Assembly: GCA_036625675.1 (NCBI GenBank)
Contig: JAZKTH010000088.1
Span: forward strand, 1-10,282
Source: Halalkaliarchaeum sp036625675
Lineage (GTDB): Archaea; Halobacteriota; Halobacteria; Halobacteriales; Haloferacaceae
DNA: 10,282 nucleotides
Direction: 5' to 3'
Translations under genes and position numbers: made by a program
The notes under the pieces: model-generated
Database searches by the model: none
What the model saw: only the letters and a program-made list of their open reading frames with translations
What the model was told of the DNA's origin: nothing
Shown: one piece after another, positions 1 to 6,338 of the stretch
Numbering within the stretch: position 1 is the first letter of the stretch
How the letters are laid out: each line of letters begins with the position of its first letter

Positions 1-9
1 GGGAGCCGG

Positions 10-882
10 CTACAGCGCCTCCAGCAGCGCCCGGAGACGTCCGCGCGCCTCGGCGTCCGGTTCGCGGTGGGGTGACCGGGGGTGACCGGCCGGGGCGCCC
101 CGCTCCCGCATCGCCCACTTCAGGCCGGGGACGCCGTACCGGGCCGTGACAGCCACGTTCAGCTCGACGAGGTCGGCGTTCAGTTCTCGCGCGCGACGCG
201 AGTCCTCGCCGGCGAGTTCGTACACCTCGGCCGTCGCGGCCGGGGCGAGGTTCGCGAGCGCGAGCACGCCTCCGGCGGCGCCGGCGTCCAGCGCCTGCGC
301 GAGCACGCTCGCGCTCCCGATCAGGAGATCGAACGACGTCCCGTCACCCGTCTCCTCGGCTACGTTGCGCCCGGTTCGGACGAACTCCGCGATCGACGCG
401 TGCGAGTCCTTCAACCCGACGACGTTCGGGTGCGAGGACAGCCGGCCGACGGTCTCGGGCTCCAGCCGGACCCCGGTGTAGGCCGGCACGGAGTACAGGT
501 AGACCGGGAGCGGGCTCTCCCCGGCGAGCTCGCGGTAGTAGGCCTCGAGCGTCGCCTGGTCGTGGGAGTAATAAAACGGGGTGACGACGAGGGCGGCGTC
601 GGCGCCCGCGTCGGCCGCCGCGCGGGTGGCCGCGAGCGTCTCCCGCAGTCCCGGGTGGCCGGTGCCGGCCAGAACCGGGACCGACGCCGCCTCGACGACG
701 GTCTCGACGACCCGCCGTCGCTCCCGGGCGGTCATGAGTTCGGCCTCGCTGTTGGACCCGCACGGCACGAGGAAGTCGACGCCGCGCGACTCGACCCAGT
801 CCACGAGCGATCGCAGCTTCCCGTAATCGACGTCGCCGTCCCCGTCGAACGGCGTGACGAGCGGCGGTCCGATCCCGTTCAT
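10..882 (-). CDS. DapA/KDG-aldolase superfamily class I aldolase, substrate unknown
   Basis: This is a 290-residue (beta/alpha)8 lyase of the dihydrodipicolinate synthase / N-acetylneuraminate lyase / 2-keto-3-deoxygluconate aldolase superfamily, of normal family length. Visible landmarks are the N-terminal GIGPPLVTPF strand, the pyruvate-binding loop as GSNSE (42-46, GTTGE in E. coli DapA), the active-site tyrosine Y130 in YLYSVPAYTG and the Schiff-base lysine K158 in VVGLKDSH. The family mechanism is cleavage or condensation of a 2-keto acid through a lysine imine. In E. coli DapA the residue after YNVPS is Arg138, which binds the aspartate-semialdehyde carboxylate; here that position is Tyr135. 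Lysine biosynthesis is therefore unlikely, and a keto-acid aldolase or hydratase role fits better (inference). The ATG at 882 lies 24 bases after the stop of the upstream gene, with no clear Shine-Dalgarno, so cotranscription is likely. The stop is TAG at 10-12. The superfamily is secure; the substrate is open. Confidence 0.9.
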   Translation of the reverse strand: MNGIGPPLVTPFDGDGDVDYGKLRSLVDWVESRGVDFLVPCGSNSEAELMTARERRRVVETVVEAASVPVLAGTGHPGLRETLAATRAAADAGADAALVVTPFYYSHDQATLEAYYRELAGESPLPVYLYSVPAYTGVRLEPETVGRLSSHPNVVGLKDSHASIAEFVRTGRNVAEETGDGTSFDLLIGSASVLAQALDAGAAGGVLALANLAPAATAEVYELAGEDSRRARELNADLVELNVAVTARYGVPGLKWAMRERGAPAGHPRSPHREPDAEARGRLRALLEAL

Positions 883-906
883 GCGGGAGCCTCGGCGCCG
901 GAGCCC

Positions 907-1809
907 TTAGTCGTCGGGGTGATCCGTCCCGTCGGGATCGAGCGCGTCGTCGGGGCGGTAGGTTTCGCCCGCGTCGCTGTCGTCCGCGCGGCGGCGCCGG
1001 ATCGTCGCCGCCGCCTGCGAGGCGTCGTACCCGAAGAAGACGTCACACGCGTACCGGTCGGCGACGTCGACCGCGCGAACGAGGTTCTCCACGTCGACGT
1101 CGACCGCGTACACCTCGATCGAGAAGAGCGTCGACGGGGGGTCGCCGTCGGGGTCGTACGCGCCGCCGAGGCGGGACCGGAACCCGCGCGCGATCGACTC
1201 GAGCCAGTAGGTCGTGCCGTAGTGGAGGTCGTAGATCGGGACCACGAACTCGTCGACGAGTCCGGCGAGGGCGTCGACGTCGAGCCCGGCCCGGCGGGAG
1301 AGGTGACCCGGGTAGGGGTCCGGGTACAGCGTCAGGTACGACCGCCCGGGGATCCGCTCGACCGCCTCCTCGAGGAATTCGGTGACGACCGCCTCCCGCC
1401 ACGCGCCGCGGTCGTCGTGCTCGCTGTCAGCGAACAGCCGGTCGCACCGGTCACACCGGCAGTAGCCCTCCCGCGGGAACCCGACGTCGTCGAGGCGGAC
1501 GTCCGGCGAGGCGGCCGCACAGTCCTCGATCATCTCGAGGAGCCCCTCGCGATAGCGCTCGTGGGTCGGACAGACGTACGACCAGTCGAAGTAGGGTCGT
1601 TCCCGGGTCGCCGGCTCGCCGTGGGCGTTCACCGCCGCCAGCGACGGGTCGTCCCGGACGGCGAGGTTGTCGCCGAAACACGACACCATGTTGACCGCGT
1701 CCGGGATCGGCTCGGACGCGCGGCCGGAGACGTCCTTCACCTCGTAGAAACCGCGGTCGAACTCCGGCCAGTCGATTTCCTCCTCGTTTCGAGTGACGAC
1801 GCCGTACAT
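907..1809 (-). CDS. Conserved haloarchaeal-type protein of unknown function with a CxCxxC cluster
   Basis: I do not recognise a named family for this 300-residue soluble protein. Several features can be seen. Around 72-86 there is an aromatic-rich segment (RPYFDWSYVCPTHERY). At 115-122 GYCRCDRCD places C117, C119 and C122 close together. Strand-like segments SYLTLYPDPYPG (157-168) and EFVVPIYDLHYGTTYW (187-202) resemble the barrel strands of glycoside-hydrolase-like TIM proteins, several of which carry a similar Cys cluster between early strands. The last 25 residues are acidic low complexity (Asp-rich). No signal peptide or membrane segment is apparent. A TIM-barrel fold, and any sugar-related role, are inference only. 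The gene starts 9 bases after the stop of the 34-residue membrane protein and ends 24 bases before the aldolase, so the three probably form one transcription unit. The start ATG at 1809 has no Shine-Dalgarno, consistent with coupling to the upstream gene. Confidence 0.75.
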   Translation of the reverse strand: MYGVVTRNEEEIDWPEFDRGFYEVKDVSGRASEPIPDAVNMVSCFGDNLAVRDDPSLAAVNAHGEPATRERPYFDWSYVCPTHERYREGLLEMIEDCAAASPDVRLDDVGFPREGYCRCDRCDRLFADSEHDDRGAWREAVVTEFLEEAVERIPGRSYLTLYPDPYPGHLSRRAGLDVDALAGLVDEFVVPIYDLHYGTTYWLESIARGFRSRLGGAYDPDGDPPSTLFSIEVYAVDVDVENLVRAVDVADRYACDVFFGYDASQAAATIRRRRADDSDAGETYRPDDALDPDGTDHPDD

Positions 1810-1818
1810 CCGGCGGCG

Positions 1819-1923
1819 TTACTCCTCGACCTCGACCTCGACGGGCGTTTTGTCCCCCGAGAAGAGGACGTACACGAGGGTCAGGAACACTACGACCAGA
1901 AGCAGTTTCGCTTTCGTGGACAT
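1819..1923 (-). CDS. Small single-span membrane protein, 34 residues
   Basis: This short reading frame (ATG at 1923, TAA at 1819-1821) has the layout of a real small membrane protein. It has a basic N-terminus (MSTKAK), one uninterrupted hydrophobic span at about residues 7-21 (LLLVVVFLTLVYVLF), then a short polar stretch and an acidic tail of alternating Glu and Val (EVEVEE). The Lys residues before the span predict an inside N-terminus and an outside acidic tail. A TATA-like CTTTAG box (minus strand, 1953-1948) is centred about 27 bases before the ATG, where a leaderless haloarchaeal gene should have it. The next gene starts 9 bases after the stop. Function is unknown; a membrane tether or small regulator for the two downstream products is possible but speculative. 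The main doubt is length. Confidence 0.65.
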   Translation of the reverse strand: MSTKAKLLLVVVFLTLVYVLFSGDKTPVEVEVEE

Positions 1924-1947
1924 GAATGTCCATGCGACCCCCGGCGG

Positions 1948-1953
1948 CTAAAG
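1948..1953 (-). promoter_or_regulatory. TATA-like box for the small membrane protein unit
   Basis: The minus strand reads CTTTAG centred about 27 bases upstream of the ATG at 1923. That is the distance expected when transcription starts at or next to the start codon. The box lies in the 60-base gap after the pyrI stop and would give the 1923-10 unit its own promoter, independent of pyrBI read-through. Confidence 0.45.
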
Positions 1954-1983
1954 CGCTTCGGCGGGAACGTGGGTAGAATCGCC

Positions 1984-2445
1984 TCACTCCACCGCGAGGT
2001 GATCGGCGATCCGCTCGTGGATGATCGTCCCGCAGTAGTTGCACCTGACGCCGTCGTCGACGACGTCGAAGGCGGTCTCGACGGGCTCGTCGGCGTTGGT
2101 GATGCAGTTGCGGTTCGGACACGAAAGCAGCCCGGAGACCCGTTCCGGGCGGTCGACGCGGCTCTTCTCCACCACCTCGAACTCGCGGACGATGTTGATC
2201 GTCGCCTCCGGCGCGATCAGCGAGAGCACGTCCACCTCCGACTGGCTCAGCTCCCGATCCTCGACCTTCAGGATGTCCTTCCGGCCGAGCCGGTCGGAGG
2301 GGACGTTCATCGCGATCGAGACCCCGTGTCCCCCGGAGCCGTCGATGCCGAGGATGGCGAGGACGTTCAGCGCCTGGCCGCCGGCGATGTGGTCGATGAC
2401 GGTGCCGTCGCGGATCTTGGAAACGCGGAGTTCGTGTTCGCTCAT
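1984..2445 (-). CDS. pyrI: Aspartate carbamoyltransferase regulatory chain
   Basis: This is the 153-residue regulatory subunit of aspartate transcarbamoylase, the same length as E. coli PyrI. It binds nucleotide effectors in its N-terminal allosteric domain (about 1-100, with LRVSKIRDGTVIDHI and the conserved LNVLAILGI segment) and docks onto the catalytic chain through a C-terminal zinc domain. The four zinc ligands are all present: C109 and C114 in CPNRNC, C135 and C138 in CNYC. The protein should give cytosolic catalytic/regulatory holoenzyme with PyrB and feedback control of UMP synthesis. Its ATG at 2445 overlaps the pyrB stop in an ATGA tetranucleotide (2442-2445), which implies translational coupling and balanced subunit output. 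No truncation or missing ligand is seen. Confidence 0.97.
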   Translation of the reverse strand: MSEHELRVSKIRDGTVIDHIAGGQALNVLAILGIDGSGGHGVSIAMNVPSDRLGRKDILKVEDRELSQSEVDVLSLIAPEATINIVREFEVVEKSRVDRPERVSGLLSCPNRNCITNADEPVETAFDVVDDGVRCNYCGTIIHERIADHLAVE

Positions 2446-3374
2446 TGTGGGTCGCCCCCCCGGTGGTTCTCCAGCAGCATGTCGAGCAGCGCCATCCGGA
2501 CGGGGACTCCGTTGTGGGCCTGCCGGAAGTACCGCGCGTGATCGGTCTCGTCGACGTCCGGCGCGATCTCGTCGACTCGGGGGAGCGGGTGCATGACGGT
2601 GAGCCCCTCGCGGGCTGCCTCGAGCGTCCCGGCGTCGATGCGGTACTCGCCGGCGACGGCGCGGTACTCGGTCTCGTCGGGGAACCGCTCGCGCTGGATC
2701 CTGGTCACGTACAGGACGTCCAGCTCCGGCAACACCGGTTCGAGTTCGGTGTGCTCCCGCACCTGCGCGCCGGCCCCGTGGAGGTCGAACCGGACGCCCC
2801 GGGGCAGCCGGAGGGACTCCGGGCTGACGAAGTGCTGCCTGACGTCGAAGTTCGCGAGCGCCGCCGCGAGCGAGTGGACCGTCCGGCCGTACTTCAGGTC
2901 GCCCATTATCCCGACCGTGAGCCCGTCGAGACCGTGGTCTTCCCGGATCGTGTACAGGTCGAGCAACGTCTGGCTCGGGTGCTGACCGGCGCCGTCTCCC
3001 GCGTTGATCACCGGGACGTCGACGAACTCGCTGGCCAGCTTCGCCGCCCCTTCGCTGGGATGTCGCAGCACGATGGCGTCGGCGTACCCCTCGATGACGC
3101 GCACCGTGTCGGCGAGGGATTCGCCCTTCGTGACCGACGAGGACTCCACCGACCCCATGTCGATCGTGCGCCCGCCAAGACGCTTCGCGGCGGTGTCGAA
3201 GCTCATTTTCGTCCGCGTGCTCGGCTCGAAAAAGCAGAGCCCGAGGACGAAGCCGGGACGGCTGTCCCGGTAGGCCGCGGGATCGTCGGCGACGTCGCCG
3301 GCCCGATCGAGCACCGCCTCGACGTCCGACCGGGACAGCTGTGCCGCCGAGAGGAGATGGTCGTGACGCATCAC
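2442..3374 (-). CDS. pyrB: Aspartate carbamoyltransferase catalytic chain
   Basis: This 310-residue enzyme forms N-carbamoyl-L-aspartate from carbamoyl phosphate and aspartate, the committed step of pyrimidine synthesis. The carbamoyl-phosphate signature is intact (FFEPSTRTKMSF, STRT at 52-55), as is the mobile 80s loop with lysine (SSSVTKGES, 78-86), the HPSQ box (132-135), the domain-2 GIMGDLKYGRT segment (155-165), the aspartate-binding loop VTRIQRERF (223-231) and HPLPRVDEI (262-270). The frame begins with two Met codons (3374 and 3371). Homologues usually begin MRHDHL, so 3371 is the likelier functional start. A GTATAG box (minus, 3434-3429) would place transcription initiation about 25-30 bases downstream and leave a short leader. 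The gene heads the pyrB-pyrI pair with a 4-base overlap. Confidence 0.97.
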   Translation of the reverse strand: MMRHDHLLSAAQLSRSDVEAVLDRAGDVADDPAAYRDSRPGFVLGLCFFEPSTRTKMSFDTAAKRLGGRTIDMGSVESSSVTKGESLADTVRVIEGYADAIVLRHPSEGAAKLASEFVDVPVINAGDGAGQHPSQTLLDLYTIREDHGLDGLTVGIMGDLKYGRTVHSLAAALANFDVRQHFVSPESLRLPRGVRFDLHGAGAQVREHTELEPVLPELDVLYVTRIQRERFPDETEYRAVAGEYRIDAGTLEAAREGLTVMHPLPRVDEIAPDVDETDHARYFRQAHNGVPVRMALLDMLLENHRGGDPQ

Positions 3375-3428
3375 TCTACACCGCGTGGGTCACCGACTTG
3401 AATCTCACGGGTATTCGATGGGCGAAAG

Positions 3429-3434
3429 CTATAC
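3429..3434 (-). promoter_or_regulatory. Candidate TATA box for pyrBI
   Basis: The minus strand reads GTATAG about 55-60 bases before the pyrB start, inside the 86-base gap after the ferredoxin stop. It would give a leader of roughly 30 bases. A second weaker AT-rich stretch at 3397-3403 (ATTCAAG on the minus strand) sits at a leaderless distance, so the promoter choice is uncertain. I see no inverted repeat that would suggest a repressor site. Confidence 0.35.
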
Positions 3435-3460
3435 ACGCACGTGGATAAGACCGGGAGGAG

Positions 3461-3808
3461 TCAGTCGTCCGCCGTCGCCGCCCCGTCGCCGTCGGTGGCG
3501 CCGGACCGGCCGTCAGACTCGATGCTGGGCGGGTACTCACCCCGCCGGAGCTTCAGGTCCGACTGCGGGCGGGCCATACACGTCAGCGCGTACTCCTCGG
3601 CCTCCTCCTCGGTGAGTCCGCGCGCGACCGCCGCCGGCTGGGCGACCTGCCCCTCCAGGATCCGCGCGGAGCAGGCGAGACACATCCCGACGCGGCACGA
3701 GTACTCCTGGGAGATTCCCTCGTCGATGCAGGCGTCGAGAATGGTCTGCGTGTCCGACACCTCGATGCGCTCGCCGGCGTCGACGTACTCCACCGTGTAC
3801 TCGGCCAT
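3461..3808 (-). CDS. Plant-type [2Fe-2S] ferredoxin
   Basis: This is a 115-residue soluble electron carrier of the 2Fe-2S (fer2, beta-grasp) family. The cluster ligands follow the classic CxxxxCxxC ... C pattern: C38, C43 and C46 in SCRVGMCLACSARIL, and C77 in ALTCMARP. The chain is shorter than the principal haloarchaeal ferredoxin (about 129 residues), which carries an acidic N-terminal insertion that is absent here; the protein instead ends in a disordered Asp/Gly/Ala tail (about 96-115). It probably passes electrons between an oxidoreductase and a specific partner; the partner cannot be read from context, since pyrB lies downstream and the divergent neighbour is mvaD. A GTTTTG box (minus, 3839-3834) centred 28 bases before the ATG at 3808 supports this start and a leaderless transcript. 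Confidence 0.93.
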   Translation of the reverse strand: MAEYTVEYVDAGERIEVSDTQTILDACIDEGISQEYSCRVGMCLACSARILEGQVAQPAAVARGLTEEEAEEYALTCMARPQSDLKLRRGEYPPSIESDGRSGATDGDGAATADD

Positions 3809-3833
3809 GTCGGAGGCGTTGGCGCAGTGGCAG

Positions 3834-3839
3834 CAAAAC
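3834..3839 (-). promoter_or_regulatory. TATA-like box for the ferredoxin gene
   Basis: The minus strand reads GTTTTG, centred about 28 bases upstream of the ferredoxin ATG. No Shine-Dalgarno lies between box and start, so the transcript is probably leaderless. The box sits in the 178-base divergent region shared with mvaD. Confidence 0.45.
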
Positions 3840-3986
3840 TCTTGTTACTGCCGTCGGGGCCGGGAGCGACGACGGCGCTCCGGCCGGCTGGAGTCGGAGG
3901 CTGACGACGGGGCGCCGGCCGTCCGGAGTAGAGAGCATCCCGAAGCGGAACGACTAACCCCCCTCCGTCCCCCAACCCGGTAACTC

Positions 3987-4982
3987 ATGAAGGCGACAGC
4001 GAAGGCGCACCCGATTCAGGGACTCGTGAAGTACCACGGGCTCAGACGGACCGACCCGCGGGTCCCCTACCACGACAGCATCTCGGTGTGTACCGCGCCG
4101 ACGAACTCGAAGACGACCGTCGAGTGGCAGTCCGACGCCGCCGGGGACGTCTTCGTCGTCGACGGCGAGGAGGTCGACGGCCACGCCGCCGACCGGATCT
4201 CCTCGGTCGTCGACCACGTCCGGGAGCTCGCGGGGATCGACGACGCCGTCCGCCTCGAGTCGGAGAACTCCTTTCCCTCGAACATCGGGTTCGGCTCGTC
4301 GTCGTCGGGCTTTGCGGCCGCGGCAATGGCGCTTTGCGAGGCGGCGGGGCTGGACCTCACCCGGCCCGAGGTGTCGGCCGTCGCGCGCCGGGGATCGCTC
4401 TCGGCCGCGAGGGCGGTCACCGGCGCGTACTCGCAGCTTTACGCCGGCTTCAACGACGCCGACTGCCGGTCGCGCCGGCTCCCGGTCGGCGAGGGGGAGG
4501 ACGGCTTCGGGCCGGAGACGGACCTCCGGATCGTCGCCGCCCACGTGCCCGCGTACAAGCAGACCGAGCGGGCCCACCGGGAGGCCGAGGAGAGCCACAT
4601 GTTCGACGCGCGGCTGGCGCACGTCCACGAGCAGCTCGCGGAGATGCGCGACGCGCTGCGGGCCGGGTCGTTCGATCGGATCTTCGAGCTCGCCGAGCAC
4701 GACTCGCTGTCGCTGACGGCGACTACGATGACCGGACCCGCCGGGTGGGTGTACTGGCAGCCGGAGACGATCGCGGTGTTCAACGCGGTCCGGGAGCTGC
4801 GCCGGGAGGAGGAGGTCCCCGTCTACTTCTCGACGGACACCGGGGCGTCGGTCTACGTGAACACGCGCCGGCGGCACGCCGAGACGGTGGAGGACCGGAT
4901 AGCCGAACTCGGGGTCGACACCGACGTCTGGGAGGTCGGCGGTCCGGCCCGGATCCTGGGCGAGTCGGAAGCGCTGTTTTGA
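3987..4982 (+). CDS. mvaD: Phosphomevalonate decarboxylase (GHMP fold)
   Basis: This 331-residue protein belongs to the GHMP-kinase/decarboxylase superfamily. It matches the haloarchaeal mvaD type, shown in Haloferax volcanii to convert 5-phosphomevalonate to isopentenyl phosphate, which isopentenyl phosphate kinase then activates for lipid ether and carotenoid synthesis. Seen here are AHPIQGLVKYHGL near the N-terminus with K15, the glycine/serine-rich ATP loop SNIGFGSSSSGF (98-109), ARRGSLSAARAV (133-144) with R142, and FSTDTGASVYVN (281-292) with D284. By alignment with classical diphosphomevalonate decarboxylases (KYWG, GSACRS, DAGPNA), K15, R142 and D284 form the catalytic Lys-Arg-Asp set. 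Monophosphate specificity rests on family knowledge, not on a residue I can point to. The ATG at 3987 lacks a Shine-Dalgarno; a weak GACTAAC element at 3952-3958 lies about 32 bases upstream. Confidence 0.9.
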   Translation: MKATAKAHPIQGLVKYHGLRRTDPRVPYHDSISVCTAPTNSKTTVEWQSDAAGDVFVVDGEEVDGHAADRISSVVDHVRELAGIDDAVRLESENSFPSNIGFGSSSSGFAAAAMALCEAAGLDLTRPEVSAVARRGSLSAARAVTGAYSQLYAGFNDADCRSRRLPVGEGEDGFGPETDLRIVAAHVPAYKQTERAHREAEESHMFDARLAHVHEQLAEMRDALRAGSFDRIFELAEHDSLSLTATTMTGPAGWVYWQPETIAVFNAVRELRREEEVPVYFSTDTGASVYVNTRRRHAETVEDRIAELGVDTDVWEVGGPARILGESEALF

Positions 4983-5002
4983 GCCGGCGGGCCGCGTCCG
5001 GG

Positions 5003-5027
5003 GCCTCCCGGATCGACCCCCGGAGGC
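5003..5027 (+). other. GC-rich hairpin between mvaD and the flavoprotein gene
   Basis: GCCTCCCGG (5003-5011) and CCGGAGGC (5020-5027) are complementary apart from one bulged C, with an 8-base loop. The hairpin begins 20 bases after the mvaD stop. It lacks a following T-run, so it is not a typical archaeal terminator; it may stabilise the mvaD 3' end or be chance in GC-rich DNA. Confidence 0.25.
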
Positions 5028-5080
5028 AGTCGAGGGAAATCGCCCGCACGCTCTTGAGGCTGCGGCCCCTCGGTTCGAGT

Positions 5081-6310
5081 ATGCGTGTCGTGGTTTTCGG
5101 TGCGGGCTACGCGGGACTGACGCTCACACAGCGGCTCGAGGGGACGCTCCCGGAGTCGGTGGAACTGCTGCTCGTGGACGAGGAGGACACCCACCTCCTC
5201 CGGCACGAGCTCCACCGGGTGATCCGGCGACCGGAGGTGATCGACGCGATCGAGATACCGCTCGCGTCGGTGCTCGACCGGGCACAGGTGGTGACCGGCC
5301 GCGTCGCGGAGATCGACCACGAGGCCGGGGAGGCGACGTTCCAGGAGGGTCACGAGCCGGAACGCGCCCGGGACGGGACGCTGGAGTACGACTACGGCGC
5401 AGTCTGTCTCGGCTCCGAAACCGCCTTCTACGACCTGCCGGGCGTGGAGACGAACGCGATCCCGCTCAAGCGGAAGTCCCACGCGCTCGCGATCCGCGAC
5501 AGCTTCCTCGATCTGTGTGACGCCGCCGGGGACGGTCGCCGGGGGTCGGTGGTGATCGGCGGCGCCGGACTCTCCGGTATCCAGGTCGCCGGCGAACTCT
5601 CGGCGCTTGCGGCCGAGGCCGGCGTTCCGGTCGGGTCGGAGGCGACCCGGGATCGCGACGCCCCGGCAGAGAGCCCGGCGCCGGCGCCCGTCGAGATCGT
5701 CCTGCTGGAACAGATGGAAACCATCGCTCCCGGGTTCGACGCCGGGTTTCAGCGGGCGATACGGAACGCGCTCGAGGATCGGGGCGTCGACGTCCGAACC
5801 GGGATCTCGGTCCAGGAGGCGGACGACGGCGCCGTCGGGACCGACAAGGGCACGGTGGACGCGGACCTGTTCGTCTGGACCGGCGGGATCCGGGGCCCGG
5901 ACGCGACGAGCGGAACGCGGTCGACGGTGCGGGCCGACCTCCGCGTCTCCGAGTCGACGTTCGTGGTCGGCGACGCCGGCCGAATCGTGGACGCCGAGGG
6001 ACGGCCGGTGCCGGCCACCGCCTCGGCGGCGATCCGGGCGAGCAAGACCGCCGCACGGAACATCACCCGGCTGGTCGAGCACGACCTCGAGGGGGGAACG
6101 GGGTTCGAGCCGTCGCTGGAGCGGTACCGGTTCTCGGTGCCGGGGTGGGCAGTCTCGGTCGGCGACGACGCCGTCGCATCGGTCGGCGGACAGGTGATCA
6201 CCGGACAGGCGGCCAAGAAGCTGAAGGCCGCCATCGGCGGGGGCTACCTGGTCTCGACGCGCGCGACCCGGCAGGCGCTCGAGCTGGTCCGCTCGGAACT
6301 CGCCGGCTGA
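5081..6310 (+). CDS. NDH-2-like FAD/NAD(P)-dependent oxidoreductase
   Basis: This is a 409-residue two-dinucleotide-binding flavoprotein of the NDH-2 / disulfide-reductase superfamily. The FAD site starts at residue 1 (MRVVVFGAGYAGL, GxGxxG at 7-12). The NAD(P) site follows at 157-173 (VVIGGAGLSGIQVAGEL). LFVWTGGIRG (263-272) and the second FAD motif FVVGDAG (294-300) are both present. An Ala/Pro/Asp-rich insertion (about 183-202) sits after the NAD(P) helix. The quinone-site AQxAxQ motif of authentic NDH-2 reads ASAAIR here (314-319), so quinone reduction is not supported by that motif. There is no obvious membrane span; NDH-2 enzymes bind membranes peripherally. The frame stays open far upstream, but the ATG at 5081 places the FAD fold at the N-terminus as the family requires and follows mvaD by 98 bases. 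Substrate and acceptor are unknown. Confidence 0.9.
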   Translation: MRVVVFGAGYAGLTLTQRLEGTLPESVELLLVDEEDTHLLRHELHRVIRRPEVIDAIEIPLASVLDRAQVVTGRVAEIDHEAGEATFQEGHEPERARDGTLEYDYGAVCLGSETAFYDLPGVETNAIPLKRKSHALAIRDSFLDLCDAAGDGRRGSVVIGGAGLSGIQVAGELSALAAEAGVPVGSEATRDRDAPAESPAPAPVEIVLLEQMETIAPGFDAGFQRAIRNALEDRGVDVRTGISVQEADDGAVGTDKGTVDADLFVWTGGIRGPDATSGTRSTVRADLRVSESTFVVGDAGRIVDAEGRPVPATASAAIRASKTAARNITRLVEHDLEGGTGFEPSLERYRFSVPGWAVSVGDDAVASVGGQVITGQAAKKLKAAIGGGYLVSTRATRQALELVRSELAG

Positions 6311-6338
6311 AGAAGACTGGGCGGGGACGCAGCCGAGA

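Noticed and set aside
82..2541. Plus-strand open frame of 819 codons
   Set aside because: It runs antisense across five recognisable minus-strand genes and its translation is Arg/Val/Asp-rich without domain features. Such frames arise from high GC.
2445..3401. Plus-strand open frame of 318 codons
   Set aside because: It lies exactly antisense to pyrB, whose motifs are unmistakable.
4088..5080. Long N-terminal extension of the flavoprotein frame
   Set aside because: It overlaps mvaD in another frame and is low-complexity Arg/Gly. The FAD-binding fold begins at the ATG at 5081.
4853..6082. Minus-strand open frame of 409 codons
   Set aside because: It is antisense to the flavoprotein gene and has no recognisable motif.
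6099..6110. CGGGGTTCGA resembling a tRNA T-arm, a possible attachment-site copy
   Set aside because: It matches only about ten bases, lies inside the conserved flavoprotein gene and does not continue into the acceptor stem. I found no real copy of the tRNA-Ala 3' end in the window.
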